From contig OW804097.1 in NCBI GenBank assembly GCA_942159475.1, positions 7,159,685 through 7,223,684 of the forward strand: a DNA stretch of 64,000 nucleotides, given 5' to 3'. Numbering within the stretch: position 1 is the first letter of the stretch; each line of letters opens with the position of its first letter. This document shows, in pieces, positions 11,345-25,280 of this stretch. The stretch comes from Sthenelais limicola. Its lineage: Eukaryota; Annelida; Polychaeta; Phyllodocida; Sigalionidae. Under the pieces are notes generated by a model. That model was not told where the DNA came from, made no database searches, and saw only the letters and a program-made list of their open reading frames with translations. A program made the position numbers and the translations under genes.

Positions 11345-12350
11345 CAGGGCCAAAAAGTGTAAGCTTTTTTGTTCCAGCCTTTGAAAAGTACCCCCTTTCC
11401 GCGAATTCTCAAGGCATTTTACCCCCCCCCCCCCAACACACACACACTTTTTGTGTAAAAACGTAGAACATCTGGTGCCCCAAAATATATTTTATAGGCT
11501 AATTTCAAGGAGTCTTGCTTAACAATAACATGGTAGCCATTTTACCCACCCCTTTTTCAGGCAAAACGCAGAACACTTTATAAATGCCAAAAAGGACCCC
11601 TTAACAGGGGCGGATCCAGGATTTTCAAAAGGAGGGGGCGCGGTTTCAAGTTTAATTTTAAAGAACATATATTTATATATGTTATTAATTGCTCAGCATG
11701 TGTTCTGCAATGCCTTAAATATTCAGAGATTTCAACTCTAAAAGCGACAGTGATAACAGTACTAAATTATCTTAAAATATCCCAAAAGGAATTTTCATTC
11801 TGTGCGGAATATTTCATTTCATAACCTATTTACACCCCCTCCTGTCACACACCCCTCTGTAAAAAACTGAGAATCTCCGAACATCCAAGGCCATTTAAAA
11901 GATTCCAACAGGATTCCAGGCCATGTGATGATATTTCAGGCCCTTCGACCTATTATGTTAATGTTTCAACCCTTGAAGTTATTTGCCTATTTTTAGGCTT
12001 ATTTTAGGCCTATTTTTAGGCTTTTCCAAGCCCCTTTATTGGAATACAGTTGATGAAGTGTACATAAAAGTGTACGGTACCGTATCCTATTTTATACTAA
12101 TAGTCTTATATGATGTTTTTCTTGTGTTTTTTGCACCACAAATGCCCCATCTTGATTTTGAAAAGGGGAGGGCGCGCGGATGTCACGTGCAAAAATACCC
12201 CCCTTTTTCAGGATTTTGCGGAGGTCAGCTGCAAATTGGTACCCTTACTTCTGATTTCACGCTCCATGTTTGGTCATGAAAAACGACCCCTTTCTCCGCG
12301 AAATTGGGAACAAAAGAGCGTACACTTTTTAGTATTGAGTTGGGGGGGGG
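11285..12350. mobile_element. non-autonomous element with C-tract/G-tract ends
   Basis: Left side: a C-run followed by an AC microsatellite, AACTCAGGGCC, AAAAAGTGTA and TTTTTTGTTCC (11289-11375). Right side, inverted: GGAACAAAAGAGCG, TACACTTTTTAG and GAGTTGGGGGGGGGG (12306-12352). Both sides add a CGCGAA / TTCGCG motif. A second end-like sequence, CAGGGGCGGATCCAGG at 11605, suggests a nested hAT-like fragment. The interior has no transposase. Confidence 0.45.
11303..11341. repeat. (AC)n microsatellite
   Basis: About 19 consecutive AC dinucleotides next to a poly-C run. Confidence 0.9.
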
Positions 12351-12429
12351 GGAGGTCCCTAGCCCACTGTGAACTGACACTGATAGGCCTACTAGTGACA
12401 GTACGTAGGCCTACTGACTTTTAGCTCGC

Positions 12430-12640
12430 CCTCTGGACGTTTGGGCCCCTGGCTGGGATGGTAGGGCCCTGGTCTTGGATGTTAGGCCCCCGCCAGCCCC
12501 CCCCCCCCCCCCCCCCCATACTAGCATTGCCTCATATCCTCCAATTCCTGGATGTTTGGGACCTGAGATAATTGGCCCCTAGCCATGGACGTTTGGGCCC
12601 CTGGCCATGGATATTTGGGCCCTGGACCCAGTCAGGGTCT
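12430..12640. repeat. degenerate minisatellite, about 28-bp unit
   Basis: Repeats of GGANGTTTGGGCCCCTGGCC type (for example at 12434, 12548, 12586 and 12606) are interrupted by a poly-C run near 12500. It lies just outside the 51-bp satellite. Confidence 0.55.
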
Positions 12641-12719
12641 GCATGGTTTAATGATGATGACAATATTCATTGACATCAAACCCATTTGGGAACTATTGAA
12701 AACATGAAAAAAAATGATA

Positions 12720-15700
12720 CTCCAGGTAGCCTACACCACATGTATGACCTTGTATCCACCTGTAACCTTACTCCAGGTAACCTACAGCACCTGTATGACC
12801 TTGTATCCACCTGTAACCTTACTCCAGGTAACCTACAGCACCTGTATGACCTTGTATCCACCTGTAACCTTACTCCAGGTAACCTACAGCACCTGTATGA
12901 CCTTGTATCAATCTGTAACCTTACTCCAGGTAACCTACACCACCTGTATGACCTTGTATCCACCTGTAACCTTACTCCAGGTAGCCTACATCACCTGTAT
13001 GACCTTGTATCCATCTGTCACCTTACTCCAGGTAGCCTACACCACCTGTATGACCTTGTATCCACCTGTAACCTTACTCCAGGTAACCTACAGCACCTGT
13101 ATGACCTTGCATCCACCTGTAACCTTACTTCAGGTAACCTACAGCACCTGTATGACCTTGTATCAATCTGTAACCTTACTCCAGGTAACCTACACCACCT
13201 GTATGACCTTGTATCCACCTGTAACCTTACTCCAGGTAGCCTACACCACCTGTATGACCTTGTATCCACCTGTAACCTTACTCCAGGTAGCCTACATCAC
13301 CTGTATGACCTTGTATCCATCTGTCACCTTACTCCAGGTAGCCTACACCACCTGTATGACCTTGTATCCACCTGTAACGTTACTCCAGGTAACCTACACC
13401 ACCTGTATGACCATGTATCCACCTGTAACCTTACTCCAGGTACCATAGACCACCTGTATGACCTTCTATCCACCTGTAACCTTACTCCAGGTAGCATACA
13501 CCACCTGTATGACCTTGCATCCACCTGTACCCTTACTCCAGGTAGCCTACACCACCTGTATGACCTTGTATCCACCTCTAACCTTACTCCAGGTAGCCTA
13601 CGCCACCTGTATGACCTTCTATCCACCTGTAACCTTACTCCAGGTAACCTACACCACCTGTATGACCTTGCATCCACCTGTAACCTTACTCCAGCCAACC
13701 TACACCACCTGTCTGACCATATATACACCTGTAACCTTACTCCAGGTAGCCTACACCACCTGTATGGCCTTCTATCAACCTGTAACCTTAGTCCAGGCAG
13801 TCTACACCACCTGTATGACCTTGTATTTACCTTGTTACCTTGTACCCTTACTCCAGGTACCATAGACCACCTATATGACCTTGTTTCCACCTCTAACCTT
13901 ACTCCAGGTAGCATACACCACCTGTATGACCTTGTATCCACCTGTAACCTTACTCCAGGTAACCTACACCACCTGTATGACCTTCTATCCACCTGTAACC
14001 TTACTCCAGGTAGCATACACCACCTGTATGACCTTGTATCCACCTGTAACCTTACTCCAGGTAGCATACACCACCTGTATGACCTTGTATCCACCTGTAA
14101 CCTTACTCCAGGTACCATAGACCACCTAGTATGACCTTGCATCCACCTGTACCCTAACTCCAGGTAGCCTACACCACCTGTATGACCTTCTATCCACCTG
14201 TAACCTTACTCCAGGTAGCCTACACCACCTGTATGACCTTGTATCCACCTCCAACCTTACTCCATGTAGCCTACACCACCTGTATGAACTTGCATCCACC
14301 TGTAACCTTACTCCAGGTACCCTACACCACCTGTATGACCTTGTATACACCTGTAACCTTACTCCAGGTAGCCTACACAACCTGTATGACCTTGTATCCA
14401 TCTGTATCCTTACTCCAGGTAGCATACACCACCTGTATGACCTTGTATCCACCTGTAACCTTACTCCAGGTAGCCTACACCACCTGTATGACCTTGTATA
14501 CACCTGTAACCTTACTCCAGGTAGCCTACACCACCTGTATGACCTTGTATCCACCTGTAACCTTACTCCAGGTAGCCTACACCACCTGTATGACCTTGTA
14601 TCCACCTGTAACCTTACTCCAGGTAGCCTACATCACCTGTATGACTTGTATCCACCTGTAACCTTACTCCAGGTAACCTATAACACCTGTATGACCTTGT
14701 ATCCACCTCTAACCTTACACCAGGTAGCCTACACCACCTGTATGACCTTGCACCCACCTGTAACCTTACTCCAGGTAGCCTACACCACCTGTATGACCTT
14801 TTATCCACCTGTAACCTTACTCCAGGTAGCCTACACCACCTGTATGACCTTGCACCCAGCTGTAACCTTACTCCAGGTAGCCTACACCACCTGTATGGCC
14901 TTCTATCAACCTGTAACCTTAGTCCAGGCAGTCTACACCACCTGTATGACCTTGTATCTACCTGTACCCTTACTCCAGGTACCATAGACCACCTATATGA
15001 CCTTGTATCAACCTGTAACGTTACTCCAGGTAGCCTACACCACATGTATGACCTTGTATCCACCTGTACCCTTACTTTAGGTAACCTACACCACCTGTAT
15101 GACCTTGTATCCACCTCTGGCTTTACTCCAGGTAGCCTACACCACCTGTATGACCTTGCATCCACCTCTGACTTTACTCCAGGTACCCTACACAACCTAT
15201 ACGACCTTGTATCCACTTATAATTTTACTCCAGGTAGGCTACACCACCTGTATGACCTTGTATACATCTGTAACCTTACTCCAGGTAGCCTGTAACATCT
15301 GTATGACCTTGTATCCACTTCTAACATTATTCCAGGTAGCCTACACCACCTGTATGACCTTATATACACCTGTAACCTTTCTCCAGGTAGCCTACACCAC
15401 ATGTATGACATTGTATCCACCTGTACCCTTACTTCAGGTACCATAGACCACCTGTATAACCTTGTATCAACCTGTAACCTTACTGCAGGTAACCTACACC
15501 ACCTGGATGACCTTGTATCCACCTGTAACCTTACTCCAGGTAACCTACACCACCTGTATGACCTTATATACACCTGTAACCTTTCTCCAGGCAGTCTACA
15601 CCACCTGTATGACCTTATATACACCTGTCACCTTACTCCAGGTAACCTACACCACCTGTATGACCATGTATACACCTGTAACCTTTCTCCAGGCAGTCTA

Positions 15701-16912
15701 CACCACCTGTATGACCTTATATACACCTGTAACCTTACTCCAGGTAACCTACACCACCTGTATGACCTTGTATCCACCTGTAACCTTACTCCAGGTAACC
15801 TACACCACCTATATGACCTTGTATCCACCTCTGTCCTTACTCCAGGCAACCTACACCACCTGTATGACCTTGTATCCACCTGTAACCTTACTCCAGGTAG
15901 CCTACACCACCTGTATGACCTTGTATACACCTGTAACCTTACTCCAGGTAGCCTACACCACCTGTATGAACTTGCATCCACCTGTAACCTTACTCCAGGT
16001 AGCCTACACCACCTGTATGACCTTGTATACACCTGTAACCTTACTCCAGGTAACCTACAGCACCTGTATGAACTTGCATCCACCTGTAACCTTACTCCAG
16101 GTAACCTACACCACCTGTATGACCATATATACACCTGTAACCTTACTCCAGGTAGCCTACACCACCTGTATGGCCTTCTATCAACCTGTAACCTTACTCC
16201 AGGCAGTCTACACCACCTGTATGACCTTATATACACCTGTCACCTTACTCCAGGTAACCTACACCACCTGTATGACCTTGCATCCACCTGTAACCTTACT
16301 CCAGGCAACCTACACCACCTGTCTGACCATATATACACCTGTACCCTTACTCCAGGTAGCCTACACCACCTGTATGGCCTTCTATCAACCTGTAACCTTA
16401 GTCCAGGCAGTCTACACCACCTGTATGACCTTGTATTTACCTGTACCCTTACTCCAGGTAACCTACACCACCTATATGACCTTGTATCCACCTCTAACCT
16501 TACTCCAGGTAACCTACACCACCTGTATGACCTTGTATCCACCTGTAACCTTACTCCTGGTAGCCTACACCACCTGTATGACCTTGTATCCACCTGTATC
16601 CTTATTCCAGGCAGCCTACACCACCTGTATGACCTTGTATTCACCTGTATCTTTAATCCAGGTAGCCTACACCACCTGTATGACCTTGTATCCACCTGTC
16701 ACCTTACTCCAGGTAGCATACACCACATGTATGACCTTGTATTCACCTGTAACCTTACTGCAGGTAACCTACACCACCTGTATGACCTTGTCTCCACCTC
16801 TGTTCTTACTCCAGGTAACCTACACCACCTGTATGACCTTATATACACCTGTAACTTTACTCCAGGTAACCTACACCACCTGTATGACTTTGTATCCACC
16901 TCTATCCTTACT
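12720..16912 (+). repeat. 51-bp satellite array, plus orientation, block 1 (about 82 units)
   Basis: Tandem 51-bp units with the consensus order CACCTGTATGACCTTGTAT, then CCACCTGTAACCTTACTCC, then AGGTAACCTACAC. Each unit has two or three CACCTG/CAGGT E-box cores and an ACCTG...CAGGT inverted pair. Since 51 = 3 x 17 and the unit lacks stops in several frames, frames of up to about 500 codons run through on both strands; they read as 17-residue repeats (LYDLVSTCNLTPGN) and show no sign of one favoured frame. Variant units (GGTACCATAGACC, GGCAGTCTACACC, TATGGCCTTCTATCAACC) recur in sets, indicating higher-order structure. Confidence 0.95.
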
Positions 16913-19900
16913 AGCTGGGAGGAAGTTTGCCAAAATTCGTGAAAATTGCGCACTTTGTGACAAGTTTTTTAAATTTGGTACAGTGATAGATATGGGTCTA
17001 AGGTTTTCATAAACCACCGCATACAAATTGGGGTGGCCCCCTGGTGGCTATTATCCACAAAACCAATATGGCTGCCACCAGGAAACAAGAATGTCATATC
17101 TCAGCTCCTGGTAGCATTAGAATCATGTATTATACCTCTTTATCTATGTTTTCAGGTGTAAGGAATCTATTTCTGACCTTATATTCTGGTTTCAAGGTCA
17201 TTTTCAAGGTCCAATATAGCCATCATAGCCATCATGTTACCATATATCCAATATAGCCATCATGAGGATAACAAATGCCATATCTCAGCACTATAAGCAC
17301 TATATCCATATATAATACCTATTCTCCTATGTTTTAAGGCGTGAGAATCCATTTTAGGATTTACTTTTAACTTTCAAAAATATATAAGTCATTCAAGGTC
17401 ATTTTCAAGGTCAAAACCCAATATGGCCACCACTAGGATACAGTACCAGAATGCCATGTATTTCCACTCCCTTTAGCACTATATCCAAGTGTTATACCAG
17501 TTAGTCCATGTTTTAAGGTGTTGGAAAGACATTTCAGAAGTTACTTTGCTGTTTGCTCTAAAGGTCATTCAAGGTCATTTTCAAGGTCAAAATCCAATAT
17601 GGCCGCCAGGGATTAAAGAATGTTATATCTTGGCCCTCATTAGCACTATATCCAAGTGTAATACCAATTTGTCTATGTTTTTAGGTATGAGGAATCCATT
17701 TCTGAAGTCATTTTCCTGTTTCTAGGTCATTTACGATCATTTCCAAGGTTTAAATCCTGAATGTCATGATAATAGAATATCATATCTCAACTCCTGTTAG
17801 CATTATATCCATGTAAGATACCTATTTGTATATGTTTGAATCTCAAAGAGGCTCGCTCTGTGAGTTGTCTACTGTACACAATATTTTATTCATTTTTTTC
17901 ACTTCTTTAGATCTTAGCCTCAATATAATATGCAGTACACAAATGTATAACAATTATTCTGGGACTGAATTCATAATAAAAAAGTGCACTCTTAGACAGA
18001 TGTTATTTAAAAACTTACAAAATACAGGGAAAATAACCCTTAGAGTTGGAGTAATGGACTCATGAGTGTTGAGGTATTATTTATTTCTGTCTTCTTATAC
18101 ATGACTTAAACTATCTAGAAGAGCAATTCCTATATTCTGTTGACTTTTAACTAAATGGTATCCAAATAGGGGTAATTAGAAAACACAGATTTGATGGATA
18201 CAAGCCAGTTGACAAGAAAAAAAGGGTGCTTCTGTTGCACCACCATGTTGGTGTATACTATAAACATTCCTAAATTATATTAAAGACCCTGGAGAACTTC
18301 ACCGAATCCCAATGTTCTGTTTGATACCTGATAGGTATGGTGGTAAACCATTCCAGCTTGGATTTTCCGTCTCTATTATCTGATCTTGAAGCACTACAGG
18401 TCCTATCTTAGATATTAAAATTAGAAACTGTCAAGCATACATTATGCATACCTGCTCAGTCTTCCCTGGCTCTACATACTCAAAGTGCAGGCATTTTACA
18501 TAATGATGAGTATTGCTGCATGAGTTATGGGCATCATGAACCAACCCACTGAGATGTAGAAGTGACTGCTCTGACCTGTGGTCATAGCCATTTTGACGCA
18601 CAAATAAATATTGCCTGCTGTATGCCTGTCTTCTCCAAAGACATGGTATACTCAGTCAGCCATGATATTTTCATGGAACGGAAGTTTGTTGTACTCTGGG
18701 GACAAGAAGTTTAGATTGATGGCCCTTGGTCTGAGTCAGGAGTCCAGCATCAAGTTTCTAAAGGAGGATAGTTGGGAAAAGGCCTCACTCATAGACAACA
18801 GGAGTAGGAGGGCATAGTTTTGTTGTTTTCTAAAACTGAATTGCTGAACGGATTCAATTCCTCAATACCTCTAGACTCTGTAACCCTTGTCAAAGATGGT
18901 ACAGTTGTCAAACCCTTTAAGTAACTCATCATATTGGATGGTGGTGAGGTCATAGACCCTCAGATGGTGTGGTGCTGGCCAACAATCTCTATCCTGAGTT
19001 TGGCCTCTCAGTGTTGTAAATCAGATTTTGATCAGGGAAAAACATAAGATACACCGATCCAAATAATTTGACCTCAATATTGCCTTGCTCTCCCCTTCTT
19101 ACCTGCACTCTCACAGTGCAATGTTGTATTAGCAATGTTTAGGATTGGTGAAAAGACTTTCCTAAGGATACAAACTCCTTCAGTTTACCCCAAGCCCCAA
19201 ACATGGATTGACATGTGACATCTCAGAACAGTGGTGCAGACTCACTGAATCAGTGTGAGTCCGATCCGTTGGGTAGAGATAACATCTGCATGTACCATCC
19301 ACAACTTGGTTGTGCTTGATCGCCGAGTATCTGTCAGCAACATCATAAAACATACCACAAGAGGGTAGAGTAACAGTGACTGGGGCTACTGAAGTTTCAT
19401 TATATTTGCAGGGCCTTTGCAAGGATGCAAAATAACAGGCACAACTTTCATTTCAAGTACTGTTTATACTGTGTAAAATACATAAGATAATCTCATCCTC
19501 TTTGAAGTATTAAGCCAGTCCCAGAAGTTATATATCAATCTCAGAATAATAGGTCCCATCATTTATTCAAATTAGGTATTTTGCCTCATAGAGAGCCTCA
19601 CACAGCATGTACATGCCTGTGGTTTAGGACCGTTGCCTGGAGTGACTGGAGCAGCCGACGTTCTGGTCATATATAGCACCAGTTTTAATTGCCCCCCGTT
19701 TTGGGGTGCGGAAAAACGGATCGGACTCCTACTGGAATGAAGCAAGGAAGCTCATATTCAACAGGCTTTCATAATGCTTATTCCAGCATGCCCTGCTCAC
19801 TGCAAACTTCAGTAAATTGGGCTGGGAATGGAATGCCAGAACCAAAGTGTGGGTACCATATTGGATAGATCCGGTAAATGCCACCTGGTCTTTCAATTTT

Positions 19901-21133
19901 CCTAATGACTGTTGTTTTAATAATATAACAGATACATTATTTAGAGTGATGCAATGTTATATTGTAACTTTTCACTCTCCAACTCAACATTTCACCATTA
20001 ATGGGTGATAGAAAGTTATTAAGGAGTATTGAAATAAAGATTATGGTTGTTTTAATGGGTCCAGAAAGCTAAAGAGATAAGCCATTGACATTGATATTCT
20101 TTAAAAACAGGAATATGACAACAGGAACGAATTTCTAAAAACAGGAATGAATTTATGACACCTTAAAACATAGATAAAGTGGCATTGTACTGGATGTATT
20201 GCTAATGGGAGCCATGATATGACATTCTTATTGGATTTTGACCTTCGGAAATAACTTCAGAAATGAATTTCTCATGCCTAAAAACATAGACAAACTGGTT
20301 TTACACTTGGATGTATTACTAACAGGAGTTGAGATACATGACATTCTTGTAACCCAATGGTGGCCATATTGGGTTCGACCTTAAAAGCGACCTTGAATAA
20401 CATTGAAGTAAAGAGGTAACTTCTGAAATGGATTCCTCACACCTTTAAACATATACAAAAAGGTGTTATACATAGATGTATCGACCACAGGAGCTGAGAT
20501 ATCACACTATTTATCCTTGTAGCGACCATATTGGATTTTGACCTTGAAAATGACCTTGAAAATGACCTTGAAACTGAAATATTAGGTCGGAAATGGATTC
20601 CTCATACCTTAAAACATGAACTAACAGGTATTACACTTGGATATAGTGCTAAAGGGAGCTGAGCTACATGTCATTCTTGCATCCCAGTGTCGGCCATATT
20701 GGATTTTGACGTTGAAAATGACCTTAAATGATTTATATGAACTTGAAAGAGAAAAGTAACTCCTGAAATGGATTGCTCACACCTTAAAACATAGGACAAT
20801 AGACATTATAAATGGATATAGTGTTAACAGGAGCTGAGATATGACATTTGTTATGCTAGAGGCAGCCATATTGCATTTTGACCTTGAAAATGACCTTGAA
20901 ACTGAGTTACAAGGTCAGAAATGGGTTCCTCACACCTGAAAACATGGACAAAGAGGTATTATACATGTATCTAGTGCAATTAGGAGCTGACATATGATTA
21001 TCTTCTTTCCATATTGGTTTTGGTGCATACAGCCACCAGGGGGCTACCTCAGTTTGTATGCGGTGATTTTTGAATACCTTAGACCTATATCTACCAGTGT
21101 ACCAAATTTCAAAAACTTGTCACAAAGTGCGCG
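16913..21133. mobile_element. 4.2-kb foldback-type element inserted in the satellite
   Basis: The satellite stops at about 16912 and resumes at about 21134. Inside, the two ends are inverted copies: GCGCACTTTGTGACAAG at 16948 matches the reverse complement ending at 21132, and the similarity continues for well over 120 bp (CACCGCATACAAA, GGTGGCC/GGTAGCC, CCCCCTGGTGGCT, AAAACCAATATGG). Each arm then carries four to six degenerate subrepeats of about 165-180 bp with ATATCTCAGCTCC, AGCACTATATCCA, ATGTTTTAAGG and AAGGTCATTTTCAAGGTC motifs. Long inverted arms made of subrepeats are the hallmark of foldback elements. The left arm has about 35 bp more at its tip. Confidence 0.8.
17800..20050. other. 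unique core of the foldback element
   Basis: About 2.2 kb between the inverted arms. I see no transposase. Short frames (18611-18817 plus; 19180-19422 minus; 19817-20008 plus) have somewhat protein-like composition and could be decayed captured host sequence, but no family is recognised. Confidence 0.35.
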
Positions 21134-24100
21134 TCCAGGCAGTCTACACCACCTGTATGACCTTGTATCTACCTGTACCCTTACTCCAGGTACCATAGAC
21201 CACCTATATGACCTTGTATCAACCTGTAACCTTACTCCAGGTAGCCTACACCACATATATGACCTTGTATCCACCTGTACCCTTACTTTAGGTAACCTAC
21301 ACCACCTGTATGACCTTGTATCCACCTCTAACCTTACTGCAGGTAACCTACACCACCTGGATGACCTTGTATCCACCTGTAACCTTACTGCAGGTAACCT
21401 ACACCACCTGTATGACCTTGTATCCACCTCTGGCTTTACTCCAGGTAACCTACACCACCTGTATGACCTTGCATCCACCTCTGACTTTACTCCAGGTAGC
21501 CTACACAACCTATACGACCTTCTATCCACTTATAATTTTACTCCAGGTAGCCTACACCACCTGTATGACCTTGTATCCACCTCTGGCTTTACTCCAGGTA
21601 GCCTACACCACCTGTATGACCTTGCATCCACCTCTGACTTTACTCCAGGTACCCTACACAACCTATACGACCTTCTATCCACTTATAATTTTACTCCAGG
21701 TAGGCTACACCACCTGTATGACCTTGTATACATCTGTAACCTTACTCCAGGTAGCCCGTAACACCTGTATGACCTTGTATCCACTTCTAACATTATTCCA
21801 GGTAGCCTACACCACCTGTATGACCTTATATACACCTGTAACCTTTCTCCAGGTAGCCTACACCACATGTATGACATTGTATCCACCTGTACCCTTACTT
21901 CAGGTACCATAGACCACCTGTATAACCTTGTATCAACCTGTAACCTTACTGCAGGTAACCTACACCACCTGGATGGCCTTGTATCCACCTGTAACCTTAC
22001 TCCAGGTGGCCTACACTACCTGTATGACCTTATATACACCTGTAACCTTTCTCCAGGCAGTCTACACCACCTGTATGACCTTATATACACCTGTCACCTT
22101 ACTCCAGGTAACCTACACCACCTGTATGACCATGTATCTACCTGTCACCTTACCCCAGGTAATCTACACTACCTGTATGACCTTACATCCACCTGTAACT
22201 TTACTCCAGGTAACCTACCCCACCTGTATTACCTTACATCCACCTGTAACCTTACCCCAGGTAATCTACACCACCTGTATGACCTTACATCCACCTGTAA
22301 CCTTACTCCAGGTAGCCTACACCACCTGTATGACCTTGTATCCACCTCTGTCCTTACTCCAGGTAGCCTACACCACCTGTATGACCTTGCATCCACCTGT
22401 AACCTTACTCCAGGTAGCCTACACCACCTGTATGACCTTCTATCTACCTGTAACCTTACTCCAGGTAACCTACACCACCTGTATGACCTTGCATCCACCT
22501 GTAACCTTACTCCAGGCAACCTACCACACCTGTCTGACCATATATACACCTGTAACCTTACTCCACGTAGCCTACACCACCTGTATGGCCTTCTATCAAC
22601 CTGTAACCTTAGTCCAGGCAGTCTACACCACCTGTATGACCTTGTATCCACCTGTAACCTTACTCCAGGTAACCTACACCACCTGTATGGCCTTGCATCC
22701 ACCTCTGACTTTACTCCAGGTACCCTACACAACCTATACGACCTTCTATCCACTTATAATTTTACTCCAGGTAGGCTACACCACCTGTATGACCATGTAT
22801 CTACCTGTCACCTTACCCCAGGTAATCTACACCACCTGTATGACCTTACATCCACCTGTAACTTTACTCCAGGTAACCTACCCCACCTGTATTACCTTAC
22901 ATCCACCTGTAACCCTACCCCAGGTAATCTACACCACCTGTATGACCTTACATCCACCTGTAACCTTACTCCAGGTAACCTACACCACCTGTATGACCTT
23001 GCATCCACCTGTAACCTTACTCCAGGTACCCTACACCACCTGTATGACCTTGCATCCACCTGTAACCTTACTCCAGGCAACCTACCACACCTGTCTGACC
23101 ATATATACACCTGTAACCTTACTCCAGGTAGCCTACACCACCTGTATGGCCTTCTATCAACCTGTAACCTTACTCCAGGTAGCCTACACCACCTGTATGA
23201 CCTTGTATTTACCTGTACCCTTACTCCAGGTACCATAGACCACCTATATGACCTTGTATCAACCTGTAACCTTACTCCAGGTAGCCTACACCACCTGTAT
23301 GACCTTGTATCCACCTCTAACCCTACTCCAGGTAACCTACACCACCTGTATGTCCTAATATCCACCTGTAACCTTACTCCAGGTAACCTACACCACCTGT
23401 ATGACCTTGTATCCACCTGTCACCTTACTCCAGGTAGCCTACACCACCTGTATGACCTTATATACACCTGTAACCTTACTCCAGGTAACCTACACCACCT
23501 GTATGACCTTGTATCCACCTCTATCCTTACTCCAGGTAGCCAACACCACCTGTATGACCTTGTATCCACCTGTCACCTTAATCCAGGTAGCATACACCAC
23601 CTGTATGACCTTGTATTCACCTGTCACCTTACTCCAGGTAGCCTACACCACCTGTATGACCTTGTCTCCACCTCTGTCCTTACTCCAGGTAACGTACACC
23701 ACCTGTATGACCTTATATACACCTGTAACCTTACTTCAGGTAGCCTATAACACCTGTATGACCTTGTATCCACTTCTAACATTATTCCAGGTAGCCTACA
23801 CCACCTGTATGACCTTGTATCCATCTGTCACCTTACTCCAGGTAGCCTATAACACCTGTATGACCTTGTATCCACTTCTAACATTATTCCAGGTAGGCTA
23901 CACCACCTGTATGACCTTGTATCCATCTGTCACCTTACTCCAGGTAGCCTACACCACCTGTATGACCTTGCATCCACCTGTATCCTTATTCCAGGCAGCC
24001 TACACCACCTGTATGACCTTGTATTCACCTGTATCTTTAATCCAGGTAGCCTACACCACCTGTATGACCTTGTATCAACCTGTCACCTTACTTCAGGTAG

Positions 24101-24915
24101 CATACAGCACATGTATGACCTTGTATCCACCTGTAACCTTACTTCAGGTAACCTACACCACCTGTATGACCTTGCATCCACCTGTATCCTTATTCCAGGC
24201 AGCCTACACCACCTGTATGACCTTGTATTCACCTGTATCTTTAATCCAGGTAACCTACACCACCTGTATGACCTTGTATCAACCTGTCACCTTACTTCAG
24301 GTAGCATACAGCACATGTATGACCTTGTATTCACCTGTAACCTTACTGCAGGTAACCTACACCACCTGTATGACCTTGTCTCCACCTCTGTCCTTACTCC
24401 AGGTAGCCTACACCACCTGTATGACCTTGTATCCATCTGTTACCTTACTCCAGGTAGCCTACACCACCTGTATGACCTTGCATCCACCTGTATCCTTATT
24501 CCAGGCAGCCTACACCACCTGTATGACCTTGTATTCACCTGTATCTTTAATCCAGGTAACCTACACCACCTGTATGACCTTGTATCAACCTGTCACCTTA
24601 CTTCAGGTAGCATACAGCACATGTATGACCTTGTATTCACCTGTAACCTTACTGCAGGTAACCTACACCACCTGTATGACCTTGTCTCCACCTCTGTCCT
24701 TACTCCAGGTAGCCTACACCACCTGTATGACCTTGTATCCATCTGTCACCTTACTCCAGGTAGCCTGCATCACCTGTATGACCTTGTATACATGTGTAAC
24801 CTTACTCCAGGTAGCCTACATCACCTGTATGACCTTGTATCCATCTGTCACCTTACTCCAGGTAGCCTGCATCAACCGTATGACCTTGTATCAATCTGTA
24901 ACCTTACTCCAGGTA
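21134..24915 (+). repeat. 51-bp satellite array, plus orientation, block 2 (about 74 units)
   Basis: The same unit and orientation as block 1, continuing after the foldback insertion. Higher-order blocks are evident: a set with CCTTATTCCAGGCAGCC, ATCTTTAATCCAGG and CAGCACATGTATGACC recurs at about 23968, 24174 and 24480, spaced by multiples of 51 (204 and 306 bp). All long frames here are by-products of the unit. Confidence 0.95.
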
Positions 24916-25058
24916 CCGTATGTGTTACACAGGTTCCTGCCTACCTACATACACTCAATCATACTAGTGAGTGTTATATATGTGTGCTTAGTGTGCTATC
25001 CACGGACTTTATATCTATTTGTGCTTGTCTATTGCTGGAGATTCCTCTCAACCTAACT

Positions 25059-25280
25059 ATGGAGGATCGACTTGGTGCCCTGGAAGAAAACTGGAGGTTA
25101 CAATTTGTTCCCACCCAAGCAAAAGTAGGTAGAATACAGGCATATGCCAACCATCTTAATACTAGAATTCAGCAACTTGAACTGGAACTGTCTCACGTTA
25201 ATTTGGTTACGAAAAATCTTGAAAACTACTGCCTAGAATTAGATCGCGGCCAAAGAAAACCATTCGATTCTTTTATTTAA
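25059..25280 (+). CDS. 73-residue coiled-coil ORF at the satellite edge
   Basis: An ATG at 25059 opens 73 codons to TAA at 25280, in unique sequence about 140 bp after the satellite ends. The product is charged and heptad-like (LNTRIQQLELELSHVNLV), so a coiled coil is likely, and its composition looks coding, unlike the flanks. One satellite frame runs uninterrupted into it from upstream, giving a 389-codon chimeric frame. No family is recognised; a retroelement ORF1 fragment or an isolated exon are the main options. The DNA downstream turns into a polypyrimidine tract. Confidence 0.4.
   Translation: MEDRLGALEENWRLQFVPTQAKVGRIQAYANHLNTRIQQLELELSHVNLVTKNLENYCLELDRGQRKPFDSFI

Noticed and set aside
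12686..25056. Very long plus-strand frames (up to 627 codons) as a repetitive protein gene
   Set aside because: The 51-bp unit is stop-free in several frames on both strands, so all are open equally; no frame shows conserved residues with silent changes.
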